A stretch of DNA of 29,843 nucleotides from Bacillota bacterium (GCA_023459335.1 JAEWUO010000009.1:1-29843), one strand, 5' to 3'; shown: positions 1 to 9,287, numbered from the stretch's first letter. The notes: generated from the letters alone by a model not told the origin. Program-made: numbers and translations.

Positions 1-720
1 CCTGTAGCCGGCGGAAAACCGTACCGCGCGCAGAAAATTCAGCAGGGGATCCGTTCCAGCGACCTGATCGCCAAGGCGCTGGAAGTGCTCAAACAAAAAC
101 CCTTCCGGCTCTGGGGGCTGTCCCTGCTCTGCCAGCTGCTCATCGCGCTGGCCGCCGCGTTCGGTGTGCTGCCGATCATTTCGGTGCCGATCGCGCTCGT
201 GCTCAACGCGGGCATGGCGGCGGTGTACCTCACGGGTTATCGCGGCGGAGAAGTCAACGCGGACGCGTTATTCGCCGGATTCAAACGTTTCTTCAAGGTC
301 GCGGGCGGCATGGGCTGGATGGCGCTCTGGATCCTGATCTGGGGCATGATCCCGCTCGCAGGCGTGGTGTTCGCCGTCATCAAATCTTATTCCTACCGTT
401 TCGTGCCTTACATTATGATTCAGGATCCCGACATCTCCGCGACGGAGGCGCTGCGCCTGTCGATGAAGAAAGCGGAGGGGTTCAAGGGAAGGATGTTCCT
501 CACCGATTTTCTGGTGATGCTGGCCGTTGCCGTCGTCGTGATCGTATTCGGAGCGCTGTCTCTGATTCCCTACGCGGGGCGGGTATTTATGGTGCTCGGC
601 GCGCTGGCGATGATTCTTGTCATGCTGGTTCTGCCGCTGGTGCTCGGCCTGATCGGCGCGGCCTGCTATGAGGAAATCTTCGTGAAGGAAGGAAAGGGCG
701 ATCAGCCGGAAAACGTATAA
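1..720 (+). CDS. DUF975 family integral membrane protein (5' end missing)
   Basis: The reading frame is open from base 1, so the true start lies before the window. The GTG at 85 is an internal valine, not a start. The visible part has several hydrophobic segments and a central stretch, KSYSYRFVPYIMIQDPDISA, that matches the hallmark of DUF975 proteins (Ile/Pro-rich helix, then YSYRxVPYIxxxDP, then EALRLSMK). The family is common in Bacillota and its function is not established; it belongs to the polytopic membrane proteins related to the glycerophosphodiester phosphodiesterase membrane domain. It ends in a short acidic/basic tail and is followed by a hairpin shared with the convergent operon. 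Family assignment is fairly secure; function is unknown. Confidence 0.85.
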   Translation, partial: PVAGGKPYRAQKIQQGIRSSDLIAKALEVLKQKPFRLWGLSLLCQLLIALAAAFGVLPIISVPIALVLNAGMAAVYLTGYRGGEVNADALFAGFKRFFKVAGGMGWMALWILIWGMIPLAGVVFAVIKSYSYRFVPYIMIQDPDISATEALRLSMKKAEGFKGRMFLTDFLVMLAVAVVVIVFGALSLIPYAGRVFMVLGALAMILVMLVLPLVLGLIGAACYEEIFVKEGKGDQPENV

Positions 721-755
721 CGCTGCGCTTTTTAAAACGCGACAGTTGTGTTAAG

Positions 756-787
756 AATAGAATCCCTCGCAAAAGGGCTTCTATTTT
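756..787. terminator. Bidirectional terminator hairpin between convergent genes
   Basis: AATAGAA-t-CCC, loop, GGG-c-TTCTATT, then TTGTT on the plus strand. It sits between the ends of the DUF975 gene and the transglutaminase operon, so it could serve both. The U-tract is imperfect and there is one internal mismatch. Confidence 0.6.
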
Positions 788-798
788 GTTGAAGCCGA

Positions 799-3426
799 TT
801 ATACCGCCGGATAACGCCAGCGAAAGAGCAGGCGTTTCAGCCGGGGCAGCCGCGCGGGCAGGATGGAGGCGAGCAGACGGACGAACAGGATTCCGTCATC
901 CCGTTCTTTTCTCGAGCAGGTCCGGTTGGAAAAGCGCGCGCGCTGCGCGGAGAGCAGCAGCGATTCCAGCCAGTCGGCGTCCACGGCGGGTATCTGCCGC
1001 GAGACGCTGCCGGCATACGTGTCCGGCGTATCCTGGGACTGCATGGGCGGCGCGCCGGCAAAACGCAGCATGCCGAGCGCATACCGGCAGACGGCGAGCA
1101 CGGCCGCGTTCATATCCTTCTGCGCAAAACTGCGCAGCCGCCGTTCATGCGCCGTCCTCCGGAAAATGAGCAGCAGGAGCGGCAGACCGACGAAAGAGAG
1201 GATGATCAGCAGCGGCCAGACCGGCGGGCGTTCGGCAGGCGCGGAAGCGGCGGACGCGGTTTCTCCCGGCCCCGGAGTGGACGACGCGTTTTCCGCCGCG
1301 CCTTCGTCCGCCGGTGCGGGTGTAGGTGTGGATTCCGGCAGCGCGGCGGCGTCCGTCGTCAGATCCGGAGATTGTTCCGAAGAGGATGTCTCCTCCGGCG
1401 ACGGCTCCGGTGTGGGCGTCGGCTCCGGCGTTGCGGTCGGCGCCGGCTCCGTGGGCGAGAAGGTAGGCTCCCCGGACTGGCCGCCGTTTTCATCGGGCGT
1501 CGGTTCCGCGCTGCCGGAGGCGGACGCCGTCATCTCGACGGGAATCCACTCGAGCTGCGTGGGATCGAATACCTCGACCCAGGCGTGTGCGTGCGTATCT
1601 TCGATGTCGATAAACCCCTGCGCGTCGGGCGTTTTATCGTAGTCCGAACGGATGACGATATACCCTTCGGCATACCGCGCAGGAATTCCCAGCGCGCGGA
1701 GCAGCACGGTCGCCGCCGTGGCGAAATGGACGCAATAACCGCTTCGGCTCTCTTCCAGAAAATAGGTGGTAAAATCCACGCCGCCCGGTATCTCCGGCGG
1801 CGAATACGCATACGCGCAGCGCTCGGAGAGAAGCGCGTGAACCTGCTGACAGGTTTCCGCAAGGTTCAGCGCCCCGTTTTCCGTGATCCGCTGCAGGCCG
1901 TAGGTTTGGCAGAGGCGCTCTGCAGCCGCACGCGTGTCATCCGGCAGCGTTGTGTAAACGTCGAGCACATAATCGATATACGTGCTTGCAGCCTGCCGGA
2001 CGGTCTCGGCGTCCGCGCCATCCGCGCGGCCCAGCCCGTATGCACCGCCCGCCGCGTTCTGATAGGCCCGACGGAAAACATCCGTATCCGCGTTGGAATC
2101 GATGCCCGTAACGGAATAGAGCGCCATGCCGACCGGAATCGCGGTCAGGGAATATTCCGAAGAATTCGCGGAAGAGGCGAACGCCAGCGCGGTATCCTGC
2201 ACATAACCCGCGCTTGTGATTTCCTCGGCCCGCGTGACAAGGCCCGGCGGAATCCAGATGGAAAGCGGCGTCGCGTCGATGTTCCTTACGGACAGGTCGA
2301 AGGTGGAAAGCGAGTTTCCGCTGGCCGAGACCGCGGCAGCGAGCAAATTCTGCGGCGCGATGCCGCTGACGCTGCCCGCCAGTGCGGAGAAATCTTTGCT
2401 GGAGACGTTCGACCAGCCGTCGTCGGAGTAGAGCGCGCCCGAAAAGTCGCGTAGATACAGCGAGCGCCGATCCGAAACGCGCACCTGTATGGCGGTCTTT
2501 CCCGAAAAGCGGATCGAGGAGAGGCTCTTCAAATCCCCGCGCGTGAGTCCGTCGTTGCTCTTCCAGAACGCATCCTTTCCGACATCCAGGGAGAAAATTT
2601 TCTGCTGCAGGGTTTCGATCGCCTCGGGGCGCACGTAACCCTCCTGCGGAAGCATTGCGCCGGAGAGCAGCGCGGCAAACGCGAGCAGCGGCAGCGCCAT
2701 CAGGGAGAGCGCCTGCTGTGCCGAGCGCTGTGCGGAGAGTTCCGCTTTGCGCCGGTTTTGCGGGATATAAGCGCCTGTTTTCAGCGTCGTGGGCGCACGC
2801 TTGCCGTTGTTGAAGGCGAACACCATCAGATGCGCGGCAAACAGCGCGAAGAAGGCGAGAATCGACGGAGAAAGCAGGTAAAACGGCGCGGGCACCAGCA
2901 GAGGCAGCGTAGAGAGCGCAAGTCCCGGTACGTTGCTCAGGCAAACGATGAAATATCCGGAGAAAAACGCGACGAAAAACAGGATTGTCTGCAGCGTACG
3001 CGTCATGAGCAGGAGCGCCTGCGCAGCGTCGGCGGGCAAAAGAAGTGCCTGCATCGCATCCGGCAGGCGTAGGGAAAGCGGAGCCATCGCCTGCTCGGTA
3101 AGCAGAAGCGCCCCCTGCAAAAGATCGGACGCGTGCAGCCCGACCCACGCGCCCGCGGCAAGCAGGCATATGAGCGCGGCGATGCCGCGCCGGCGGACGG
3201 AGAAGACCGCGAGGGATAAGAGCGCGAACGCCGCCGCCGTCCATGCGAGCGTGCCGACGGGCAGGTCGAGCTGATAACTGGTCAGCAGACAAAACAGAAA
3301 ACCAAATACGGCGAGCAGGAGCGCGGCCGCCTGCTGAAGCAGGCGCAGAGCCCACCCGCCGGATGTGGATTCGGGCATAGGCACGGCGATCGGCACAGCG
3401 CCGTTTGCCGGATTCCGGCGGCTCAT
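799..3426 (-). CDS. Membrane transglutaminase-like protein (TgpA/DUF3488 type)
   Basis: An 875-aa protein. The N-terminal third is a bundle of hydrophobic helices (about residues 24-100, 140-205 and 240-262), followed by an extracellular region and a transglutaminase core. The papain-like triad is visible: Cys565 in SGYCVHFATA, His614 in HAHAWVEVF and Asp621. A low-complexity linker rich in Pro, Thr, Glu and Ser (about 634-735) leads to one more membrane helix (about 736-755) and a cytoplasmic tail resembling DUF4129. The family usually sits with a MoxR ATPase and a DUF58 protein, as here; members may cross-link or cleave proteins at the cell surface, but the substrate is unknown. The ATG overlaps the stop of the DUF58 gene in an ATGA, indicating translational coupling. 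Confidence 0.9.
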   Translation of the reverse strand: MSRRNPANGAVPIAVPMPESTSGGWALRLLQQAAALLLAVFGFLFCLLTSYQLDLPVGTLAWTAAAFALLSLAVFSVRRRGIAALICLLAAGAWVGLHASDLLQGALLLTEQAMAPLSLRLPDAMQALLLPADAAQALLLMTRTLQTILFFVAFFSGYFIVCLSNVPGLALSTLPLLVPAPFYLLSPSILAFFALFAAHLMVFAFNNGKRAPTTLKTGAYIPQNRRKAELSAQRSAQQALSLMALPLLAFAALLSGAMLPQEGYVRPEAIETLQQKIFSLDVGKDAFWKSNDGLTRGDLKSLSSIRFSGKTAIQVRVSDRRSLYLRDFSGALYSDDGWSNVSSKDFSALAGSVSGIAPQNLLAAAVSASGNSLSTFDLSVRNIDATPLSIWIPPGLVTRAEEITSAGYVQDTALAFASSANSSEYSLTAIPVGMALYSVTGIDSNADTDVFRRAYQNAAGGAYGLGRADGADAETVRQAASTYIDYVLDVYTTLPDDTRAAAERLCQTYGLQRITENGALNLAETCQQVHALLSERCAYAYSPPEIPGGVDFTTYFLEESRSGYCVHFATAATVLLRALGIPARYAEGYIVIRSDYDKTPDAQGFIDIEDTHAHAWVEVFDPTQLEWIPVEMTASASGSAEPTPDENGGQSGEPTFSPTEPAPTATPEPTPTPEPSPEETSSSEQSPDLTTDAAALPESTPTPAPADEGAAENASSTPGPGETASAASAPAERPPVWPLLIILSFVGLPLLLLIFRRTAHERRLRSFAQKDMNAAVLAVCRYALGMLRFAGAPPMQSQDTPDTYAGSVSRQIPAVDADWLESLLLSAQRARFSNRTCSRKERDDGILFVRLLASILPARLPRLKRLLFRWRYPAV

Positions 3427-4643
3427 AGCTCCGCCTCCTCGTCGGTGTCGGGGAGGCGCCCGTCGAGCAGCTGAACCTCGCAGCCGAGGCCGCGCAGCGC
3501 CTGCGCGATATCGCGCGGGCAGCGGTCCGGCATCATCGTAACCCGGCGGCAGACATGCAAATTAAGCAGGTTTTCAAACAGCCTGCCAATTTCGGCGTCC
3601 GTTTCCTCGTTCCAGGAAAATCCCGCGGAAAGATAGATCAGATGCGTATCGGTATTCGGCGTGCTGACAGCGGCGAACCGCGCAAGCGAACTCCAGCGCT
3701 TCTGGCCGGGCAGTGCAAGCAGGTCGTGCAGCACGGAGGCGAGCGCTTCGGGGCCTCTCACCGGTATCGTCTGCAGCATGCCGTCGCTGTTTACCCAGCT
3801 GACGGAGTGCGTTACCTCCCGCGCCATGAGGTATTCGGAGTAGGCGAGCATGGCGCCGAGCATGGACTCCGCGGATTCCGGGGTCGCGCCTTCGGTCAGT
3901 TCGAGCAGAAAATGCAGCGAGGGGTTGAGCGGCAGCCCGAATTCCCGCACGATCAGGCGGTTCATACGGCTGCTGAGCTTCCAATGTACGCTGTTGCGCG
4001 CGTCGCCTGCGCGGTAGTCGCGCAGCTGAAAGATTTCCGACGGGTCCGAGCCCGGTTTTTCGGTGGAATACGTCGCGCTGTCCATGCCGAGATCCGCGGC
4101 TTCGTCCGTTTGTATGCTGCGGCTCTGCAGCTCCGGCAGCACATAGACGCTGCCAGCCGCGGGCGAACCGCTGCATAGCGGAACGGGGAGCGCGAATAAC
4201 CCCATCAGATCGATCACCGCGACGCGGCGGATTGAGAGATCCACCCTGCCGCAGTGCGCCATTTTCAGCGTCGGCTGTACGAAGAAGGAGCGCCTAGGAC
4301 CGAGCGGGAACTGCACGGTGTCCTCCGCGGACTCCGTATAACGCGTCCCGATCCGGCCGAGCACGTTGTGCCGTTCAAGCGTGAAGCGCACGCCCGCGCA
4401 GGGAAACAGGCTGCCGTTTTCGGCGGACAGCCGGATGCCGCAGGCGCCTTTTGGTACGATGTCGTCGTCGACTTCCAGTGAATAGCGGAGTTTTTTGCGC
4501 ACCGGAAGCGCCGCCAGCAGCGAAACCGGAGGCAGGATCACGAGGAAGATCAGCAGCAGATGGAACAGATACAGATCGAATAACACGAACAATATAAAGG
4601 AAAAGAACAGCGCGTAGCCATATAGAATCCGATTTCCGGCCAT
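3423..4643 (-). CDS. DUF58 domain protein
   Basis: A 406-aa protein. Two adjacent hydrophobic segments in residues 8-47 anchor it in the membrane, followed by a beta-rich region and the DUF58 signature at about 204-236 (RDYRAGDARNSVHWK, then LIVREF). The rest resembles a von Willebrand A-like fold. DUF58 proteins are regularly encoded between MoxR-type ATPases and transglutaminase-like proteins; a role as adaptor for the ATPase is commonly suggested but not proven. The start lies 4 nt after the ATPase stop, and the end overlaps the transglutaminase start by 4 nt, so the three genes form one transcript. Confidence 0.9.
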   Translation of the reverse strand: MAGNRILYGYALFFSFILFVLFDLYLFHLLLIFLVILPPVSLLAALPVRKKLRYSLEVDDDIVPKGACGIRLSAENGSLFPCAGVRFTLERHNVLGRIGTRYTESAEDTVQFPLGPRRSFFVQPTLKMAHCGRVDLSIRRVAVIDLMGLFALPVPLCSGSPAAGSVYVLPELQSRSIQTDEAADLGMDSATYSTEKPGSDPSEIFQLRDYRAGDARNSVHWKLSSRMNRLIVREFGLPLNPSLHFLLELTEGATPESAESMLGAMLAYSEYLMAREVTHSVSWVNSDGMLQTIPVRGPEALASVLHDLLALPGQKRWSSLARFAAVSTPNTDTHLIYLSAGFSWNEETDAEIGRLFENLLNLHVCRRVTMMPDRCPRDIAQALRGLGCEVQLLDGRLPDTDEEAEL

Positions 4644-4647
4644 GGGG

Positions 4648-5580
4648 TTATACCGCGACGGGCGACTGCACCATCGTCAGCGCGCGCTTGGCGAGCTGCT
4701 GTTCGCTCACGCCGCTGACGAGCGCGCGCGGGCTTAACAGGATGCGGTGCGCGGTCACGCTCTCGAATACGAGCTGCACGTCCTGCGGGATCAGGTAGTC
4801 GCGTCCGGAAAGATAGGCCGCGGCTTTGCTCATGCGTAACAGCGCGATGGTGCCGCGGGGGCTGACGCCGATGCGAATGGCGGGCTGCGCTCGCGTCCAT
4901 CCGGCAAGCTCGGTCAGATACGCAAACAGCGCGTCCGAAACGTAGACGCTCTCCACCTCACGCTGCATGACGATCAGATCCTGCGGCGAGATCACGCGGC
5001 TCACGGAGTCAAGCGAAACCGCGTTCTGGTGCCGGCGGAGCATCTCCACTTCGCTCCTGCGGTCGGGATAGCCCATGGAAAGCCGTACCATAAAGCGATC
5101 CAGCTGGGATTCCGGCAGCGGCTGCGTGCCGGAGGAACCGGCGGGATTCTGGGTTGCGATGACGAGAAACGGCTGCGGAACGGGGCGGGTGACGCCGTCC
5201 ACCGTGATGCTGTTCTCCTCCATGACTTCCAGGAGCGCGGACTGCGTCTTGCTGGAGGCGCGGTTGATCTCGTCCGCGAGGAAGAGGTTGCACATCGCGG
5301 CGCCCGGCACGTAGACGCCCGCCGCGCCGCCGGTCTGCAGCGTGGTGTAGCCCGTGATGTCGGACGGCATCACGTCCGGCGTGAACTGCATGCGTTTATA
5401 AGAAAGGTCCATTGTCCGGGAAAACGCCAGCGCCATGGTGGTCTTTCCCACGCCCGGCACGTCCTCTAACAGCACGTGCCCCTGCGCGAGCATCGCCATG
5501 AGAATGCTGCCGATGACGGCGTCTTTGCCGACGACGACTTTTCGGACCTGATTGATGATTTCCTGCACTTGCTGCATCAA
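4648..5580 (-). CDS. MoxR-family AAA+ ATPase
   Basis: A 310-aa ATPase. Walker A is GVGKTT at 43-48, Walker B is NLFLADEINRAS at about 98-109, sensor 1 is ATQNP at 142-146, and PESQLDRF follows. This is the standard MoxR layout. These ATPases are thought to act as chaperones that mature or remodel partner proteins; here the partners should be the DUF58 and transglutaminase proteins encoded next. Two starts are possible: TTG at 5580 and ATG at 5577, directly adjacent. AGAGG upstream has 9 or 12 nt spacing to them, which favours the TTG slightly by spacing, while ATG is the better codon. It is the first gene of the operon. Confidence 0.93.
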   Translation of the reverse strand: MMQQVQEIINQVRKVVVGKDAVIGSILMAMLAQGHVLLEDVPGVGKTTMALAFSRTMDLSYKRMQFTPDVMPSDITGYTTLQTGGAAGVYVPGAAMCNLFLADEINRASSKTQSALLEVMEENSITVDGVTRPVPQPFLVIATQNPAGSSGTQPLPESQLDRFMVRLSMGYPDRRSEVEMLRRHQNAVSLDSVSRVISPQDLIVMQREVESVYVSDALFAYLTELAGWTRAQPAIRIGVSPRGTIALLRMSKAAAYLSGRDYLIPQDVQLVFESVTAHRILLSPRALVSGVSEQQLAKRALTMVQSPVAV

Positions 5581-5635
5581 AGCGGTTTACCTCTTGCGAT
5601 CCCCAATAATCCGCATGTCGCGGTTTGCCTCATAC

Positions 5636-5666
5636 ATTATAACAGTGTAATGGCAGAGCGAGTCAA
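5636..5666 (-). promoter_or_regulatory. Probable sigma-A promoter of the MoxR operon
   Basis: On the minus strand, TTGACT (5666-5661) and a perfect TATAAT (5641-5636) are separated by 19 nt, slightly longer than optimal. It lies about 55 nt upstream of the MoxR start. Confidence 0.5.
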
Positions 5667-5762
5667 AAGTATTGCGAGAATGTATACAAAATAGAAATTT
5701 TCAATTTTTTCACGCGTTTATAAGATATATATTCAGTTCCGGCGTGCAATTGTCCCGAAGCG

Positions 5763-5771
5763 TGCTATAAT
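5763..5771 (+). promoter_or_regulatory. Extended -10 promoter of the MFS gene
   Basis: TGC-TATAAT is an extended -10 element about 60 nt before the MFS start. No good -35 is visible at 16-18 nt, which is tolerated for extended -10 promoters. Together with the minus-strand promoter it makes 5581-5833 a divergent control region. Confidence 0.55.
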
Positions 5772-5833
5772 CTATTTTACGCTTGCGTACCCGTTTGCGC
5801 GGACGAAACTTTTATGAGGGTTAGGGGCATGGC

Positions 5834-7078
5834 ATGACGGCAAGCTCGCCAGCGAAAACCGGGTTAAATAATCCGTTTCTGTCGCTGAAGCACCCAAATT
5901 ACCGATACTATTTTTTCGGCATGTGCGTCTCCACAATCGGCACATGGATGCAGAATACCGCTCAGCCGTGGCTTGCGTACACGCTGACGAAATCCGCGCT
6001 GCTTCTGAGCGTGGTCAGCGCGCTGCAGTTTGTGCCCGCGCTTCTCTTTTCGCTGTTTGCCGGCGTTCTCATCGACCGCCTGCCCAAGAAAAAGATGCTC
6101 GTCGTCACGCAGTCGCTCTCCATCCTGATCACGTTCGCGCTGTGGCTGCTCGCGTCTTCCGACAGCATCCGCTATTGGCATCTGCTCGTGACGGCGAGCC
6201 TTTTAGGCCTGGTCAATACGCTCGACATGCCGCTCCGGCAATCGTTTGTCGTGGAACTCGTCGGCCACGACGATCTGATGAACGCCATCGCGCTCAACTC
6301 GCTGACGTTCAACGTTGCGCGTATGCTGGGTCCGTCCATCGCGGGTATCGTCATGGGGACGCTCGGTGTTCCCGCATGTTTTCTGGTCAATTCCTTAAGC
6401 TTCGGCGCGGTGCTGATCAGCCTCTTTTTCATCCACCCGATCCTGATCGACATTCCGCGCGAAGAGAAAAAACAGGGCGTGTTCGAGAGCATCGGCGAGG
6501 GCCTTCGTTATATCCGCCATAACGAAACGCTGTTGATCACGATGATGTTTATGACCGTGATCTCCACCTTCGCGCTGAACTACGGCGTCACGGTTCCGGT
6601 TTTCGCCCAGCAGATCCTGGGCCTGGCCGAGACGGGATACGGCGTACTGATGTCCGCCGTCGGCGCGGGCGCGCTGGTCGGCGCGCTGCTCGTCGCGGCG
6701 CTGAGCAAAAACGGGCCGATGCGGTTCAACCTCTACGTATTGCCCGCGATCACGGGGATCGGGCTGATCCTGATCGGGATTACCAACCAATTCGCGGTAA
6801 CGGCGCTGGCGCTCGCCGTCGGCGGGTTCATGTTTGTGTCGTATCTTTCCAGCGCGAATTCAAATCTGCAGATCCATACCGAAGACCGCTATCGCGGACG
6901 CGTGATGAGCGTATATTCGCTGATCGTCGCGGGGACGTCCCCCATAGGGAACCTCTTTTCAGGCGCGGCGGAAAACTGGTTCGGCGCGCGCATGGGATTC
7001 ATCGCCTGCGGCGTTGCGGTCAGCGTGCTGGTCATCCCGATCTATTTTGTGATGGCGGCGCGGCGCAACCGCGTCTAG
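5834..7078 (+). CDS. MFS transporter, EntS/MFS_3-like
   Basis: A 414-aa, roughly 12-helix protein. It begins with the NPNYR-like N-terminal pattern (LKHPNYRYYFFGMCVSTIGT, then WMQNTAQPWLAY) typical of the enterobactin-exporter-like MFS_3 group. The loop after helix 2 carries the MFS motif in the form GVLIDRLPKKK. Proteins of this group export siderophores, drugs or metabolites by proton antiport; the substrate cannot be read from sequence. ATG at 5834 has AGGGG 6 nt upstream. It is transcribed alone, ending in a clear hairpin plus T-run. Confidence 0.88.
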   Translation: MTASSPAKTGLNNPFLSLKHPNYRYYFFGMCVSTIGTWMQNTAQPWLAYTLTKSALLLSVVSALQFVPALLFSLFAGVLIDRLPKKKMLVVTQSLSILITFALWLLASSDSIRYWHLLVTASLLGLVNTLDMPLRQSFVVELVGHDDLMNAIALNSLTFNVARMLGPSIAGIVMGTLGVPACFLVNSLSFGAVLISLFFIHPILIDIPREEKKQGVFESIGEGLRYIRHNETLLITMMFMTVISTFALNYGVTVPVFAQQILGLAETGYGVLMSAVGAGALVGALLVAALSKNGPMRFNLYVLPAITGIGLILIGITNQFAVTALALAVGGFMFVSYLSSANSNLQIHTEDRYRGRVMSVYSLIVAGTSPIGNLFSGAAENWFGARMGFIACGVAVSVLVIPIYFVMAARRNRV

Positions 7079-7109
7079 CAGTCCATGCGAAACACAAGGA
7101 TTGATCGCT

Positions 7110-7135
7110 GCCCGCTATATCCGGCGGGCTTTTTT
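7110..7135 (+). terminator. Rho-independent terminator after the MFS gene
   Basis: GCCCGC, 8-nt loop, GCGGGC, then six T. It separates the MFS gene from the downstream two-component genes. Confidence 0.8.
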
Positions 7136-7220
7136 CGTGCATTTTCCGGCAAACAATGTTACGATCAATGAAGAGTTGATTTCACCCGCCGTGCGCGGGC
7201 GCGCAGAGGAGGCGAACGGG

Positions 7221-7898
7221 TTGATACGGATTTTGCTGGCGGACGACGACGCGCGCATCCGCTCGATCGTGCGGGAATACGCGCAGGCGGAGGACTGGGC
7301 GTTTGACGAAGCCGGAGACGGGGAGGAAGCGCTCAAACTCTTCTCTGCGGGGACGTATGCGCTCGTGCTGCTGGACGTGATGATGCCGCGGCTCGACGGA
7401 TGGGGCGCGCTTAAGCAGATCCGCAAAGAAAGCGCGGTACCTGTGATCCTCCTGACCGCGCGAAACGAGGAATACGACCGCCTGCTCGGTTTCGAGCTCG
7501 GCGTGGACGACTATATCGGAAAACCTTTCAGCCCGCGTGAACTGGTCGCGCGCATGAAGGCGCTTATCAAGCGCGCGGGAGCGGCGCAGAGCGTTGGAAC
7601 GGCGTTCGTGCTGGAAGGCCTGCGGGTCGATCCCGTGGCGCGGACGGTGCAGGTGGACGGGGAGAGCGTCGGTCTCAGCCCGAAGGAATTCGACCTGCTC
7701 GCGTTTCTGGTCTCCCGGCCGGAGGTCGCGTTTACGCGCGATCAGCTGCTCAACCATGTCTGGGGTTACGACTTTTTCGGCGACGCGCGGACGGTGGACA
7801 CGCATGTCAAGAGCCTGCGCGAGAAACTGGGGGCATACCGCGAGCACATCGTTACCGTCTGGGGTACGGGATACCGTTTTTCGGGAGGCGCGCAATGA
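7221..7898 (+). CDS. OmpR/PhoB-family response regulator
   Basis: The TTG start at 7221 is chosen because AGAGGAGG lies 8 nt upstream and the protein then begins exactly at the receiver domain (MIRILLADDD). The open frame continues upstream to 7101 but crosses the MFS terminator. This gives 225 aa, normal for the family. Receiver: acidic pocket D8-D10, phosphoacceptor D52 (LLDVMMP), K101 (GKPF). A winged-helix DNA-binding domain follows (SPKEFDLLAFLV, RTVDTHVKSLREK, GTGYRF). Its stop overlaps the kinase start (ATGA), so the two are co-translated. Target genes are not evident; the convergent Fe-S/DUF2202 pair is a neighbour, not a proven target. No clear promoter of its own was seen between 7136 and 7220. 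Confidence 0.93.
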   Translation: MIRILLADDDARIRSIVREYAQAEDWAFDEAGDGEEALKLFSAGTYALVLLDVMMPRLDGWGALKQIRKESAVPVILLTARNEEYDRLLGFELGVDDYIGKPFSPRELVARMKALIKRAGAAQSVGTAFVLEGLRVDPVARTVQVDGESVGLSPKEFDLLAFLVSRPEVAFTRDQLLNHVWGYDFFGDARTVDTHVKSLREKLGAYREHIVTVWGTGYRFSGGAQ

Positions 7899-9232
7899 AC
7901 CGGATCGTCACAAAGCTCACGCTCGCGTTTCTCGGCATGGCGGCGCTCGCCGTCGCGCTGATCTGGCTTGTGCAGGCGGTGTTTTTAAGCGACAGCTACC
8001 TCAACCAGCGCGTCGCGACGATCGACGCCGCGGTTTCCTCGCTTTCCGTCTCGCCGGAGACGGATTACGCAGCGCTGGAAAGTGCGCTGAACGTGAGCCT
8101 GCTCGCGGTCAACGAATCGGGAAGCGTCGTGTATCAGTCCGACGGGCTGCCGATGCGCGGGCAAATCGTAAAGAGCATCCCCGAACTGACGGCGAACGCG
8201 GGCGGCGGCGTGGAATACCTTCAGACGGAAACGGACGCGGCGCGGTATGCGCTCGTCAGCCGCGCGGCCGAAGGCGGGACGCTGCTCGTCGTCTTTTCGC
8301 TGGTAGATGTTTCCGAGGCATCCCGCGTACTGCTCCAGCAGCTCTGGATCATCACCGCCGTGCTGCTGGGGGCCGCGCTGCTGCTCTCGATTCTGCTTTC
8401 GCGGCTGTTTTCGCGGCCGATCGTCGCCGTAACCCGCGCGGCGAAACGGATGGCGGCGGGCGATTACACCATGAAAACGCCGGTGACGACGAAGGACGAG
8501 ATCGGCCAGCTGACCCAAACGCTCAACGAACTCGGCGACGAGCTGGGCAAGGCGGAAGAGCTGCGGCGCGAACTGATCGCAAACGTGTCGCACGAACTGC
8601 GCGCGCCGCTGACCGTTATCCGCGGGTATGCGGAGACCGTTCGGGACGTGACCTGGCCGAACGAGGAAAAGCGCACGGCGCAGCTCAACGCCATCTGCGA
8701 CGAGTCCGCGCGATTGGGCGCGCTCGTAAGCGATATTCTGGATTATTCCAAACTGCAGTCCGGCGCGGAGGAGATGCGCCCCGCCGTATTCTCCTGCGCG
8801 GAGGCGATCGGCGAAATCGCAGGCCGGTTTGAAATCGAGGCGGGCAAGCGCGACATCGCGCTGGAACAGGACTGCCCGGCGGGAGACGTCCTCTTTGACC
8901 GCGGGCAGTTCACGCAGGTGATGAACAACCTCGTGGACAACGCCGTGCGGCACGCCAAGCCGCGCTCGCGCGTCCGCATTTCCTGCATATCGCTGGGAAA
9001 CAGCATGCGTATTTCGGTGGAAAACGCGGGCGAACCGATCCCGCCGGAGGAGCTTCCGAAAATATGGGACCGCTACCACCGCGCGCCGAAGGCGGGCGAA
9101 GCGGGCGGCCTCGGCACGGGCCTGGGGCTTGCGATCGTCAAGAGCATTTTGGAGCGCCACGGGGTCGCCTACGGCGCGGAGAGCAGCGAAACAAAAACCG
9201 TGTTCTGGTTTGAGACGATGAAGGCGGAATAA
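7895..9232 (+). CDS. Membrane sensor histidine kinase
   Basis: A 445-aa kinase. One membrane helix (about 8-31), an extracellular sensor of about 115 residues, a second helix (about 150-172), HAMP (to about 220), and the dimerisation box with phospho-His233 (NVSHELRAPLT). The ATPase domain has an N box NNLVDNAVRHA (344-354), a G1 box in the variant form ENAGEPI, as in many PhoR/BaeS-type kinases, and G2 GLGTGLGLAIV. It should phosphorylate the response regulator encoded immediately upstream. The signal is unknown; the sensor has no recognised ligand motif and contains no cysteines. Confidence 0.93.
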   Translation: MNRIVTKLTLAFLGMAALAVALIWLVQAVFLSDSYLNQRVATIDAAVSSLSVSPETDYAALESALNVSLLAVNESGSVVYQSDGLPMRGQIVKSIPELTANAGGGVEYLQTETDAARYALVSRAAEGGTLLVVFSLVDVSEASRVLLQQLWIITAVLLGAALLLSILLSRLFSRPIVAVTRAAKRMAAGDYTMKTPVTTKDEIGQLTQTLNELGDELGKAEELRRELIANVSHELRAPLTVIRGYAETVRDVTWPNEEKRTAQLNAICDESARLGALVSDILDYSKLQSGAEEMRPAVFSCAEAIGEIAGRFEIEAGKRDIALEQDCPAGDVLFDRGQFTQVMNNLVDNAVRHAKPRSRVRISCISLGNSMRISVENAGEPIPPEELPKIWDRYHRAPKAGEAGGLGTGLGLAIVKSILERHGVAYGAESSETKTVFWFETMKAE

Positions 9233-9249
9233 TTTGCGCAATCAAACAA

Positions 9250-9274
9250 GGCTCCGGCGTTCGCCGGAGCCTTT
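9250..9274. terminator. Hairpin terminator between convergent operons
   Basis: GGCTCCGG-CGTTCG-CCGGAGCC, followed by TTT on plus and by a T-rich stretch (TTGTTTGATT) on minus. It can serve both the kinase and the Fe-S gene. Confidence 0.65.
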
Positions 9275-9287
9275 GGTATGTGATGCG

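Noticed and set aside
85..87. GTG start for the first gene
   Set aside because: The frame is open to the window edge and upstream residues look like the normal family N-terminus; no ribosome binding site precedes the GTG.
1147..2454. Long plus-strand open frame opposite the transglutaminase gene
   Set aside because: Arg-rich, no recognisable domain; an effect of high GC at third codon positions of the real gene on the other strand.
7101..7220. N-terminal extension of the first response regulator
   Set aside because: It would cross the MFS terminator and adds residues before the receiver fold; TTG at 7221 has a strong ribosome binding site.
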